Shown here: positions 1 to 8,575 of the stretch, in pieces
Layout of the letters: the number at the start of each line of letters is the position of its first letter
Numbering within the stretch: the stretch's first letter is position 1
NCBI GenBank assembly: GCA_016929335.1
Contig: JAFGIY010000076.1
Span: forward strand, 1-58,343
Source of the DNA: Acidobacteriota bacterium
GTDB taxonomy: Bacteria; Acidobacteriota; UBA6911
Direction of reading: 5' to 3'
DNA: 58,343 bases
Program-made: the position numbers and the translations under genes
Notes under the pieces: generated by a model
Told to the model about the DNA's origin: nothing
Databases searched by the model: none
Seen by the model: the letters and a program-made list of their open reading frames with translations, nothing else

Positions 1-87
1 ACAGTACGTCGAGGAAGCCGACCGAGCGCAACGCTGCAGACATGCCCGGATCCGCCGCCGCAGCAGAAGCTTCATGAATAAAGCGGG
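1..87 (+). mobile_element. decayed end of an insertion element
   Basis: Bases 36-63 are identical, in reverse orientation, to 28 bases inside the short inverted-repeat element at 40386-40480. The next bases (64-87) still align without gaps to that element's terminal repeat, ending in the shared GCGGG, with roughly two thirds identity. In both copies one frame reads QTCPDPPPQ close to a stop (TAA at 79-81 here, TAG in the other copy). I infer that this is the 3' end of a transposase gene followed by a diverged terminal inverted repeat, with the rest of the element left of the window. The transposase family is not recognised. Confidence 0.5.
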
Positions 88-326
88 CTGGGATTCTATG
101 CTGACGGCGAACCCTGTTATGGCTACTCAAACGCCCCCAAAACCCTTAAGGTTTGGATTTTACTACGAAACCCTGGCGGCATACCACGAAAGCTATCGAC
201 TGATGCGGGCAGCCGGAGGTGTATCCGGCCATTATTATTGCACCGGCAATGCCGTCGAAGGAAAGGCTGTCGAGTTTTGTGGCTTCGGCGAGAATCATTC
301 TGAGGCAATATATTCTCGTGGTCTTA
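88..326. other. no gene supported
   Basis: Open frames exist on both strands here, but none has a convincing start site, signal peptide or recognisable motif. The longest plus-strand frame runs into the minus-strand gene that ends at 327. I treat this stretch as non-coding or degraded sequence. Confidence 0.4.
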
Positions 327-1034
327 TCACCTCAGCCAGAATGGGAACGATACACCGTAATCGCTTCTTTCACCGTAGAATATCCTCTTACCGTTTAACC
401 CCGGCCACCAACAGCCGTCCAGCACGCGGATCCGTTTGTCGGCGCTCACCAGTATGTACACAGTAGGGTGGGCAAAAAATGCTGCCGGCAACATGTCGAT
501 CCACATGAAGAACGTGCTTCCGGACAGGATGGCGATCGCCTCTTCGGAAAATTCACCATCCTTGAGCCTGTCTTCGGCCGACAATTCTTCCGGATAAATA
601 TGGGCAAAGATATTTCCGTCCGCATCGTCCGGGATGGAAAGAGGTGACGAGATTGTTGCGCCGTTGATCTTGCCGTAGAGGATCCGGCTGCCATTAAGTA
701 CGGGCCATCGCTCCCCCTCCAGAACTCTCACTCCGGCCGCGGATACCAGAATATAGGCGGTCTCATGTGGAAATCTGCCCTGAGGCTTTCTGTCGACCCA
801 TAGCAGCAGTGTCTTTCCGTCAAGCGTGATCTCGGCGCCGTCAGGGCCGTCCTGCAGCTTGTCGCCGGGAACGAGAAAATGTCCATGAGCATACACGCCT
901 ACTCTGCCCGGATTTGATGCTCCTGAACGGGATACACTCGCAGATCTTTCGTTAGTGATGGTGTCCGCTCCAATGCACAAAGATGTCCAACCTATGCAGG
1001 CTGTCACAAGAAGAAACATGGCAAGTCGTTTCAT
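327..1034 (-). CDS. secreted protein of two tandem ~90-residue repeats
   Basis: Protein of 235 residues with a Sec signal peptide (MKRL, then a hydrophobic stretch ending near residue 23). The start is supported by a strong GGAGGTGAGGA site directly upstream. The mature part is an internal duplication. Repeat 1 (about 46-135) has LWVDRKP, AYILVSA, RVLEGERWP and LNGSRILYG. Repeat 2 (about 142-235) has MWIDMLP, VYILVSA, RVLDGCWWP and LNGKRIFYG. The alternating hydrophobic pattern suggests beta structure. I do not recognise the family and assign no function. It ends beside the decayed mobile-element end and is divergent from the aldo/keto reductase downstream on the plus strand. Confidence 0.75.
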   Translation of the reverse strand: MKRLAMFLLVTACIGWTSLCIGADTITNERSASVSRSGASNPGRVGVYAHGHFLVPGDKLQDGPDGAEITLDGKTLLLWVDRKPQGRFPHETAYILVSAAGVRVLEGERWPVLNGSRILYGKINGATISSPLSIPDDADGNIFAHIYPEELSAEDRLKDGEFSEEAIAILSGSTFFMWIDMLPAAFFAHPTVYILVSADKRIRVLDGCWWPGLNGKRIFYGERSDYGVSFPFWLR

Positions 1035-1230
1035 TCCTCACCTCCGGGAATAGCGGATAAATAAATAAGCAAATCCATTCCATCCGCCGCATCCGGCATG
1101 CGGAAGCGCAGCGGAATCATTGCCCTCCGGGGTCCCATCTCATAGCAGCCGCTTTTGCCCCTTTTTTTACTCCCCGTTGTATATCGCAATAATATATTTG
1201 ACTCCTCAATTGGAAATTAGGTTCAACTCT

Positions 1231-1295
1231 CCCCCTCTACCCCTCTACCCCTTTACCCCTCTACCCCTCCATTGGGGACACTGGTGACTGTCCCC
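1231..1295. repeat. C-rich tract plus palindromic repeat, family A
   Basis: Bases 1231-1270 are a run of CTACCCC-like heptamers. They are followed at 1274-1295 by a 22-base copy of the family A motif (GGGGACACTGGTGACTGTCC plus CC). The same combination, inverted, occurs at 14080-14241, and two more copies lie at 2280-2342. An open frame from TTG at 1272 continues through the motif into the next gene, but the proper start of that gene is at 1332. Confidence 0.75.
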
Positions 1296-1331
1296 AGTTT
1301 AAAATGCTATGATCGGTATGGAGATCTCGAT

Positions 1332-2279
1332 ATGAACGAAAACAAGCTCACACGGCGCCAGTTTATCAAGGGAGCGGCAGTTACGGCCGGGGTTGCCATC
1401 GCTTCCCGCACATCATCATTCCCTGCCCAGATCAGGAAAACCGCAACCGATCAGGTCACTCTGGGAAATACCGGGATCAAGCTGAGCCGGCTCGGCATAG
1501 GCTGCGGCACTCATTCCGGAAGTGTGCAACGCGGTCTCGGCCACGAAAAATTCAACGAGCTGATCCGCTACGCCTATAATAGAGGAATCACATACATTGA
1601 CACAGGCGAGTCCTACCAGACTCATCCATGGGTGCGCGAAGCAATCAAAGGTTTGCCAAGAGAAAAGCTCTATATCCAATCCAAGATGATCCACATGGGT
1701 GGGTTCGGAGGCAGAGGCGGATTCGGACCCGGGAGCGGCTTCGGAAACCAGGAACCCGCCCTGCAGAGGCTGGACCGGTTTCGCAGAGAATTGGGCGTAG
1801 ACTACATCGACACGGTGTTGATACATTGCCAGATTGACGGCAACTGGGATGAGCACAGCAAAGCCTTAATGGATGGTCTGGAAGAAGCGAAGCAGAAGAA
1901 AATCATTCGCGCGCATGGCGTCTCCTGTCACTCACTCCCGGCGCTGAAAAGGGCCGCTGAGCTCAATTGGGTCGATGTAAACCTGGTGCGCATCAATCCT
2001 CAGGGCGTAAATATCGACACGCCGGAATTATCGGTATTCACCGCCAGCAACGAAACCCATGTTCCAGCCGTCGTGGAGCAGCTCAAGATCATGCGCAAAA
2101 ACGGCCATGGCATAATCGGCATGAAGCTCGTCGGCCAGGGCCAGTTCACCAATATTGAAGACCGCAGGAAATCCCTCACATGGGTCATGCGAAATGGCTT
2201 CGCGGATGCTGTCGTACTCGGCATGAAGAACAAGGAAGAGATCGACGAAGCGATCCTGCACATCAACAATGCACTCTAA
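1332..2279 (+). CDS. Tat-exported aldo/keto reductase
   Basis: Aldo/keto reductase of 315 residues: a TIM-barrel NAD(P)H-dependent oxidoreductase acting on carbonyls, often sugars. The ATG at 1332 is preferred over the upstream in-frame TTG at 1272 because it begins directly with a Tat signal (LTRRQFIKGAAVTAG), so the enzyme is predicted to fold in the cytoplasm and be exported. The catalytic tetrad is visible: Asp90 and Tyr95 in YIDTGESY, Lys118 in IQSKM, His165 in VLIHC. A glycine-rich insertion (about residues 122-140) sits after the catalytic lysine in the position of a barrel loop. The substrate is unknown. It converges on the GH3 gene across a strong hairpin. Confidence 0.9.
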   Translation: MNENKLTRRQFIKGAAVTAGVAIASRTSSFPAQIRKTATDQVTLGNTGIKLSRLGIGCGTHSGSVQRGLGHEKFNELIRYAYNRGITYIDTGESYQTHPWVREAIKGLPREKLYIQSKMIHMGGFGGRGGFGPGSGFGNQEPALQRLDRFRRELGVDYIDTVLIHCQIDGNWDEHSKALMDGLEEAKQKKIIRAHGVSCHSLPALKRAAELNWVDVNLVRINPQGVNIDTPELSVFTASNETHVPAVVEQLKIMRKNGHGIIGMKLVGQGQFTNIEDRRKSLTWVMRNGFADAVVLGMKNKEEIDEAILHINNAL

Positions 2280-2342
2280 GCAAACGGGGACAGTCACCAG
2301 TGCCCCCATAATACGGGGACACTGGTGACTGTCCCCGTTTGC
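2280..2342. terminator. long hairpin from two inverted family A repeats
   Basis: Two copies of the family A motif face each other. The 23-base arms 2280-2302 and 2320-2342 are perfectly complementary (left arm begins GCAAACGGGGACAGTCACC), and pairing continues into the C-run and G-run with one bulged base. The left arm begins at the last base of the stop codon of the reductase gene, and the right arm ends one base before the last codon of the convergent GH3 gene. Position and stability fit a bidirectional terminator, although the sequence is a dispersed repeat. Confidence 0.7.
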
Positions 2343-2343
2343 T

Positions 2344-4218
2344 TTAATAGGTTAATCCGTGGCCGAGGCGGAACAGGGGATCGTATAAATTTTTTGGGCT
2401 GTTGATGTTGAGCGGCAACTGATCCATTGATTTCGGCCAGGAGAACGACAGTTTCCCCGTCGGCTTATAGTCGCCGAAAAGCACATCTGCGACGCCCTGA
2501 CCTTCCGTACCCGGAAGGAATCCGACCATGAAGGCATCCGCCTGCGGCAACGCCTCGCCAATGATCATCGGCCGGCCGGCGATCAGTATCACGACCACCG
2601 GAATTCCAGCCCTTTTTACATTGGAAATGGCCATGATGTCTTCCTTATCGAGAGTGAGATCCGCGCGATCTCCCACCCCCTCCGCATAGGGTTTCTCGCC
2701 GACGACGACGATTCCGAGTGAAGCGTCTTCCGCGCCGATGCCGTCAAGCGAATAGCTCACCTGAGTCTTTGGGGACACGGCGGCTTTTATTGCTTCAAGA
2801 ATCGTTGTCCCTCCCGGCGTAACATTGCCGCTCTGTCCCTGCCACTGGATGGTCCAGCCGCCACACTGGTTCCCGATGTTGTCGGCGCTCTTGCCTGCAA
2901 CATGAATGCGGGCGACCTGCCTGGAAATCGGCAGTGTCCTACGTTCATTTTTCAGCAGCACCATGGATTTTCGAACCGCTTCGCGCGCCACAGCTCGATG
3001 TTCGGCTGATCCGAAGGTTGCATGCAATTTTCTGTCGGCAAGTTGAGAACGGTTCTTATCCATCAGGCCCACTGCAAATTTGACGCGCAGGATGCGTGTC
3101 ACGGCATCGTCGATACGCGACACGGGCACCTTTCCTTCGGTAACGAGTTCCTTCAGAGTATCGAAGAACTTGCGATAGTCTGTCGGCTCCATAGCCATAT
3201 CCATGCCGGCATTAATCGAGATTTCCACTGATGCTTTATAGTCGCCCGGCATGATCTGGCCGATAGCGCTGTAATCCGAAATCACGAATCCCTCAAATCC
3301 CAATTCCTCTTTGAGAATGTCCGTGAGCAGCCGCTTGCTTGCAGAACACTTGACGCCGTTCCAGCTACTGTAGGAAGGCATGATGGTTCCGACGCCGGCC
3401 TTGATGGCGGAAATATATCCAGGCAGATGAATGCGGCGCAATGCAGCCTCGTCAATTTTGGTATCGCCCTGGTCCAGCCAGAGCCGCGCGCCCTCCCTTG
3501 CCGGAACCGGGCCGGGCCGGGCCGAAGTGCTGGCGGTTGTGCCGCCATCACCGACATAGTGTTTGGCGCAAGCCACTATCGAGAGAGGATCGTTTAAACT
3601 GCGCCCCTGCATTCCGCGCACAGCCGCTTCTCCGAGCTTCCGAACCAGAGAGGGATCTTCCGAGAAGCCCTCATAGCTCCGCCCCCAGCGGATGTCCTGA
3701 GGAACCGCAACGCAGGGTCCAAACGTCCATTGGATTCCTGTTGCGCGGACTTCTTCCGCCGTGATCCGGCCGATTTTCTCTACCAGGTCCGGATCGCGCG
3801 TGCATCCAAGCGCAATGTTGTGCGGAAATATGACGGCGCCCAACACGTTGCTGTGCCCGTGTACCGCATCGATTCCGTAAAGAACCGGGATCGCGAGGCG
3901 TGTCTTCATAGCTTCCGATTGAACCCTGTCGTAGAGATCGGTCCATGCCTGAAGGCTGTTGCCCTCCGCGGGATCCGAATTGCCTCCACTGAGTACGGAG
4001 CCGATAAAATACTTCTGCATGTCGCCCGCGTTTTTCAGCACATGCTCCTGCTCAGGCTGAATCATCTGTCCTATCTTCTCATCGAGCGTCATCCTGGACA
4101 GCAGCTCTTTCACTTGGTGATCAAAAGAGGAGAGCCGCTTGGGAGCGGAAAAAAGGAACGCGAATGACAGGCTTATCAACAGCACGCAAGCTGCAGCTGC
4201 AGGCAAATAGGATTTCAT
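2344..4218 (-). CDS. glycoside hydrolase family 3, beta-glucosidase-like
   Basis: Secreted or membrane-anchored GH3 enzyme of 624 residues, a retaining exo-beta-glycosidase, probably for beta-glucosides or xylosides. The start at 4218 has AAGAGGA upstream and begins a hydrophobic N-terminal segment (about 5-25); the longer open frame to 4359 has no such support. The N-terminal barrel carries [13 protein letters not shown] and the nucleophile Asp in GFVISDYS. The C-terminal alpha/beta sandwich starts near [12 protein letters not shown] and carries [16 protein letters not shown], ending close to the [10 protein letters not shown] motif. No C-terminal fibronectin-like domain is present. It faces the Tat aldo/keto reductase, suggesting a shared role in periplasmic oligosaccharide processing (inference). 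Confidence 0.93.
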   Translation of the reverse strand: MKSYLPAAAACVLLISLSFAFLFSAPKRLSSFDHQVKELLSRMTLDEKIGQMIQPEQEHVLKNAGDMQKYFIGSVLSGGNSDPAEGNSLQAWTDLYDRVQSEAMKTRLAIPVLYGIDAVHGHSNVLGAVIFPHNIALGCTRDPDLVEKIGRITAEEVRATGIQWTFGPCVAVPQDIRWGRSYEGFSEDPSLVRKLGEAAVRGMQGRSLNDPLSIVACAKHYVGDGGTTASTSARPGPVPAREGARLWLDQGDTKIDEAALRRIHLPGYISAIKAGVGTIMPSYSSWNGVKCSASKRLLTDILKEELGFEGFVISDYSAIGQIMPGDYKASVEISINAGMDMAMEPTDYRKFFDTLKELVTEGKVPVSRIDDAVTRILRVKFAVGLMDKNRSQLADRKLHATFGSAEHRAVAREAVRKSMVLLKNERRTLPISRQVARIHVAGKSADNIGNQCGGWTIQWQGQSGNVTPGGTTILEAIKAAVSPKTQVSYSLDGIGAEDASLGIVVVGEKPYAEGVGDRADLTLDKEDIMAISNVKRAGIPVVVILIAGRPMIIGEALPQADAFMVGFLPGTEGQGVADVLFGDYKPTGKLSFSWPKSMDQLPLNINSPKNLYDPLFRLGHGLTY

Positions 4219-4351
4219 AAATGTACATTCCTCTTTGAGACTCCGAGTCCCGGAGTCCTGGAGAACAAACTCAAAGCATAATGAAAAAATAGTGACACAA
4301 TACCAAACCGAAATGTAAGCTAGCGGCGACAGCTTGATCAAGGAGAAAGTT

Positions 4352-5500
4352 ATGCTCAAGTTCTATTCCCGCAGAAATCTTTTTCAAATGGCAGGAGCTG
4401 CGGCCACAACCATGCTTGCAAGCCGCATCGCACCTGCGCAGCAGTCCAAGGCAAACCAGGAGGCCAGGAGCGGATTTCTTCGCACGCATCCTGATCCATT
4501 CCCAGCAGTGCAAACGCGATCCACGGCGTCCATTGTCCGGGGAGACAATCGCCGCAAAATGATTTATGAATCCTTGACGGCGATTGACGACCAGATCCTG
4601 CCTAAACTCAAAAAGAAAAAGAGCGTCATCATCAAACCGAACAACGTTTCCAATACCATTCAGCTCGCTGCAACGCACGCCGACGCCCTTCGCGGAATCC
4701 TGGACTACCTTGCTCCCCGTTTTAAAGGACCGGTTTATATAGCCGAATCATCCGCGGGGAACACGATGGAAGGCTTTGAAAATTTCAAATATACTGCCGT
4801 CGCCGCAGAGCACAGATCTCAGAAAGTGAGCCTGATCGACCTCAACGACGAAGCCGGATATAAAATTCTCCCTCTTATCGATTTTGATATTCATGTCGTC
4901 CCCGTTCGCCTTGCCGCGCGATTGTTCGATCCGGATGCCTTCATCATTTCCGCTGCAATGCTGAAGACCCACAATCTGGCAATCGCAACCCTGTCCATGT
5001 AAAACATGGTGCTGGGAGCGCCGCTGCATCAGGGACCGAAGGAAACCAAACGATGGAACGACAAGCGCAGATATCACGTGGGAGTCCGCCAGAGCCTTTA
5101 TAACTTTTTCCTGACGGCGCAGAAGATGCAGCCTTACTGGGGCCTTGCGGTCATCGACGGCTATGAAGGGATGGAAGGCAATGGTCCCGCAATGGGGACT
5201 CCCGTTCCTTCCAGAATCGCCATTGCTTCCACCGATTTGGTTGCCGCAGACCGTGTCGGCGTGGAAGCGATGGGCATCGACGCCAACTGGCTCGGCTGGC
5301 TGAAATACTGCGGAGAGGTCGGGCTGGGCCAATGGGATCTTTCGAAGATAGACATCCGGGGTCCCCAGATCGCCGTGGTGCGGAAGAAATACCGCCTGCA
5401 CCCCGACACAGACCGCATGCTCAAATGGCAAGGCCCGATGGAAGAATTGCCGCCAAACCTGGGGTGGGTAAGGCCGATCGGGGATGTGTATCAGGCATAA
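4352..5500 (+). pseudogene. DUF362 protein interrupted by one in-frame stop
   Basis: A DUF362-family protein (a conserved family often tied to iron-sulfur proteins; biochemical role poorly known) with a Tat-like signal (YSRRNLFQMAGA). The ATG at 4352 has AAGGAGAAAG upstream. The frame is broken once, by TAA at 5000-5002, between ...HNLAIATLSM and NMVLGAPLHQG. Reading resumes in the same frame and the family pattern continues to 5500, so a single base change, most simply AAA (Lys) to TAA, explains it. Together the halves would give about 382 residues. No good ribosome-binding site precedes the ATG at 5006. It may be a recent pseudogene, a sequencing or assembly error, or, least likely, two separate polypeptides. 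Confidence 0.8.
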
Positions 5501-5501
5501 T

Positions 5502-5534
5502 TTCGAATCACGAATGACGAATGACGAATTGAAA
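5502..5534. repeat. ACGAATG-type short repeat
   Basis: Short A+T-rich tract with three tandem ACGAATG-like units directly after the DUF362 stop codon. It resembles the TTCGAAAT/TTCGAGAT tracts found after other genes in this window (18884, 21647, 28402) and probably belongs to the same class of dispersed intergenic repeat. Confidence 0.5.
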
Positions 5535-5563
5535 ACAGCGATGCTTATAGAGGGGAGAGGATA

Positions 5564-6709
5564 ATGACTGAAACGTCTCGCAGGAATTTTTTATTGACCG
5601 GGCTCGCGCTGCCGGTTGCTCTGGAATCAGCAACAAGCTCCAGTTTCACTGTTCAACAACCGAATACACCCATCAAACTGACTTACCGGGATCTGGGCAA
5701 AACCGGTCTGAAGCCGACCATCGTCGGATTTGGCTGCATGATCACTTCGGATCAGAGTGTAGTGGAGAGAGCCGCGGATCTCGGAATCAACTATTTCGAT
5801 ACTGCCCGCGGATATCAAGGGGGCAATAACGAACGCATGGTAGGCGCGGCCCTCAAATCCAAAAGGAAAAATCTGATAATTTCCACAAAAACCATGTCAC
5901 GGACCAAGGAGGAGGCGCTGCAGCATATCGATGCAAGCCTGAAAGAACTCGGGACCGATTATGTGGACATCTGGCATTTGCACATGAAAAACCGGCCGGA
6001 GGATCTCACAGATGGATTGCTGGAAGCACAGCAGATCGCCAAGCAGGCAGGCAAAGCCCGCTTCCTGGGCGTCAGCACTCACGATTTCCCCAGGCTTCTC
6101 CCTGCCTTGCTGGATAAGGCGCCCCACTTCGACGTGGTTCTTTCGATGTACAACTTCACCATGAGCCCCGATCTGACTGCCGCTTTCGAATCCGCCGCCA
6201 AAGCCGGACTTGGAACCATTGCCATGAAAGTCATGGCAGGCGGCGCCGGAATGGGCCGGGGGAAACCGAATCCAATCATGCAGCGTGAAGGCGCCCTGCT
6301 CTCGGCGCTGAAGTGGGTGCTGAAGAATCCCAACGTTCATACGGCCATTCCGAGCATAACGGATATGGAGCAGCTCGACGAAAACATAAGAGCCTGTTCC
6401 GAAACCTTTACCGGCGCGGATGAGAAAATTCTGGCCGCTCATCTCGAATCCATCCGCCCGCTTTATTGCCGTACGTGCGGCGCCTGCACCGGGAAATGCG
6501 CTCAAGGCATCCCGGTAGCGGAGGTGCTTCGTTTCCTCAGTTATTCAGAGGGCTATGGACAATTCCAGCTGGCTCGGGAAAACTACCTTTCCCTTCCCTC
6601 CGAAATTCGTAATGCCCGCTGCGACGCCTGCACGGAATGCACCATTCAGTGTCCCAATGGAGTGCAGGTAGCTCGGCGAGTAAGAAGAGCTCAGGAGCTT
6701 TTGGCATGA
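5564..6709 (+). CDS. Tat-exported aldo/keto reductase with C-terminal Fe-S domain
   Basis: Protein of 381 residues with a Tat signal (SRRNFLLTGLALP), an aldo/keto reductase barrel and a C-terminal ferredoxin-like domain. Start ATG at 5564 follows GGGGAGAGGATA. Tetrad residues are visible in YFDTARGYQ (Asp, Tyr), STKTM (Lys) and IWHLH (His). The C-terminus has CRTCGACTGKCAQGIP and CDACTECTIQCPNG, two cysteine clusters of the kind that bind 4Fe-4S, as in the aldo/keto reductase subfamily annotated with 4Fe-4S domains. The exported form implies that cofactors are loaded in the cytoplasm, which fits Tat export. It probably works with an unknown periplasmic electron partner. Its stop overlaps the next start (ATGA). 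Confidence 0.92.
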   Translation: MTETSRRNFLLTGLALPVALESATSSSFTVQQPNTPIKLTYRDLGKTGLKPTIVGFGCMITSDQSVVERAADLGINYFDTARGYQGGNNERMVGAALKSKRKNLIISTKTMSRTKEEALQHIDASLKELGTDYVDIWHLHMKNRPEDLTDGLLEAQQIAKQAGKARFLGVSTHDFPRLLPALLDKAPHFDVVLSMYNFTMSPDLTAAFESAAKAGLGTIAMKVMAGGAGMGRGKPNPIMQREGALLSALKWVLKNPNVHTAIPSITDMEQLDENIRACSETFTGADEKILAAHLESIRPLYCRTCGACTGKCAQGIPVAEVLRFLSYSEGYGQFQLARENYLSLPSEIRNARCDACTECTIQCPNGVQVARRVRRAQELLA

Positions 6710-7533
6710 AAATGATTCTTCTCATCGTCTCGATTCTGACGTTCGCGTGCGCCGCATTCGGCCAGCTTCCTCAATGCGGCGCCGTAAGCGGCTGGCAGCA
6801 GCAGGGCCGGAATCGTGCCTATACGTCGGATGATCTCTTCGAATACATGAACGGAAATTCCGAAGGATATTTCATCTACCGGTTTGTCGGCATGAAGGGA
6901 ATCACCTGCCAATCGGGTGCAAGCACGATCGTGATCGATATATCCGAGTTTGAAGATCCGGAATTTGCCTACGGCATGTTCACTTCTACCCGCGATCCGC
7001 GGCTGCCGATGGAGAAGATCGGCACAAACGGCCAGGTCACTCCGCGCCGCATCATCTTTGTAAAAGACAGATATTACGTGGAGCTGGGAGCCAATCCTGA
7101 AAAGGATTTTGCCTCCGAGCTCCGCACATATGCGGCCATTATAGAGAAAAGCATCCCAGGACAGACCCGGTTGCCGGAGATGCTCGGCTGGTTTCCTGAA
7201 GAGGGGCTGGATACCGCAAGGCTGATTCCTGAGAGCGTACTCGGCATTCGCCTGCTCAAGAGCGGCTATGTCGGCCTGTATGATTTCGGCAAGGCGTTTA
7301 TTGTAGGAGAATCCTCACAGGAAGCCGCATCCCAATTGATGGAAAAGCTGAGAGCCCGCTTCGGGCAGACAGCTCCGGTGACGATCGCGGACGAAGCGTT
7401 TACGGCAACGGACAAATATTTGAATGGGATGTGTGTCTTCCGGAAAGGGAATTATATCGGCGGATTTGCCGATCTGAAAACCGGCCGCGACGGAGTGGCT
7501 GAATCCGCCAGACTCGCCGGGAACATCAAATAA
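6706..7533 (+). CDS. secreted protein of unknown function, DUF6599-like
   Basis: Protein of 275 residues starting at the ATGA overlap with the preceding Fe-S reductase, so the two are translationally coupled. It has a Sec signal peptide (ILLIVSILTFACAAFGQ). The mature part includes YMNGNSEGYFIYRFVGMKG, IDISEFEDPEFAYGMFTS and VKDRYYVELGA, a pattern I associate, without being able to check, with the DUF6599 family of Acidobacteria-like genomes. No catalytic motif is evident. Coupling to an exported redox enzyme suggests that it is a partner or accessory protein in the periplasm (inference). Confidence 0.75.
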   Translation: MKMILLIVSILTFACAAFGQLPQCGAVSGWQQQGRNRAYTSDDLFEYMNGNSEGYFIYRFVGMKGITCQSGASTIVIDISEFEDPEFAYGMFTSTRDPRLPMEKIGTNGQVTPRRIIFVKDRYYVELGANPEKDFASELRTYAAIIEKSIPGQTRLPEMLGWFPEEGLDTARLIPESVLGIRLLKSGYVGLYDFGKAFIVGESSQEAASQLMEKLRARFGQTAPVTIADEAFTATDKYLNGMCVFRKGNYIGGFADLKTGRDGVAESARLAGNIK

Positions 7534-7542
7534 AAGCGTCCT

Positions 7543-7563
7543 AGCCACGAATTACACGGATTA
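7543..7563. repeat. half copy of family C repeat (CCACGAATT)
   Basis: A single arm, AGCCACGAATTACACGGATT, of the family C repeat that forms full hairpins at 11336-11374 and 51591-51647. It covers the stop codon of the convergent PEP-CTERM gene (TTA at 7561-7563 on this strand). Confidence 0.6.
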
Positions 7564-8286
7564 TTTCTTTCTGCGCCAGACAGCCCAGCCGATGATGCCA
7601 AGCCCCGTACCCAGCAGGAGTACGGATGACGGCTCCGGAACGGGATCATCGGTGATCGGCAGCGACGTAATCTTTGCATAAAGATCTGCGGAATTATTCA
7701 ATCCTTCGTTGGTGATGAACTGCCTGGTGATGTTCATCCCTCCGTCGGTCGAAAAACCGTAAAGCGTGAAGTAAAAGGGAGTGCCCCCGTTATCGTAGAA
7801 CGGAGTGTTGAAGAATGCATTGCCGATCGTTACCACGTCAGGGCACGGCGGCCAACCTGCCGGATTGCACTGCCCCGCGATATTCGGCGTCTCGTTGTGG
7901 CTGAACAGGAAGGTAGTGCTGATTGTCGTCGGGCTGTTGAAATTCCCGATCTCGAAGTTCAAATCGACCTGCCGGATACTCGATCCCGAGGGGACAGGCA
8001 TATTAATGTGAGTGAATGTCCCGAGTGAAAAAAGTGTATCGGTATTTACGATGAAGGGGGTGTTGGCTGAATTCCAGCTGTATCCGCTGCTGTTCGGATT
8101 GTTCCCGTATCCCCAGCGAATCTGATCAGCGCCGGGATTCGCCGTATTGTTGATATAGATGCCGAATCCGCCCACGGCATTAGACCAGCCGTCGCTGATT
8201 TTATCGATGGTAATGGTATCCGCCATGGCGGACGGCGCATATGCCAGTAATCCCGCAACCAATAAAGCAGATAAAAGTCGTCCCAT
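7561..8286 (-). CDS. PEP-CTERM sorting domain protein
   Basis: Exported protein of 241 residues: Sec signal peptide (LLSALLVAGLLAYAPSAMA), a beta-rich middle and a C-terminal PEP-CTERM signal made of VPEPSS, a hydrophobic helix (LLLGTGLGIIGWAVW) and RRKK. In known systems this tail is recognised by an exosortase (EpsH family), and the protein is released or anchored in the extracellular polysaccharide matrix. No exosortase or exopolysaccharide cluster is present in this window. Start ATG at 8286 has AAGGGG upstream. The middle region (rich in Asn, Gly and Ser) resembles no catalytic domain I know. Confidence 0.9.
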   Translation of the reverse strand: MGRLLSALLVAGLLAYAPSAMADTITIDKISDGWSNAVGGFGIYINNTANPGADQIRWGYGNNPNSSGYSWNSANTPFIVNTDTLFSLGTFTHINMPVPSGSSIRQVDLNFEIGNFNSPTTISTTFLFSHNETPNIAGQCNPAGWPPCPDVVTIGNAFFNTPFYDNGGTPFYFTLYGFSTDGGMNITRQFITNEGLNNSADLYAKITSLPITDDPVPEPSSVLLLGTGLGIIGWAVWRRKK

Positions 8287-8575
8287 TGTATATTCCCCTT
8301 ATAGGTTCGCTCCGATGCTCTATTCATATCGGCATCCGGTCTTCTCAGGTATCGGGCAAAAATAAAACTAATTCGACCAAAGCAAACCTAAAGAAATCAG
8401 CAAGTTATCGAGCTGATGGAGCCATGCTGCCCCGATGCAGCGCCGGGATGACGGCCGTTTGACGGCATTTGAAATATTTCTGCTTTTCGCGTTCTTTCCG
8501 TCCAAGGACAAGCTTACAATAGGGGCAGATTCTATCAATCGCAAAGAGTCAAAATCCCTATCGGGAGGATGTGCC

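Noticed and set aside
74..466. Plus-strand open frame of 130 residues
   Set aside because: It overlaps the well-supported minus-strand secreted protein, has no ribosome-binding site, and its first codons lie in the decayed transposon end.
4998..5002. Recoding of the DUF362 TAA as selenocysteine or pyrrolysine
   Set aside because: Those recodings use TGA and TAG, not TAA, and no hairpin is evident directly downstream; mutation or error is simpler.
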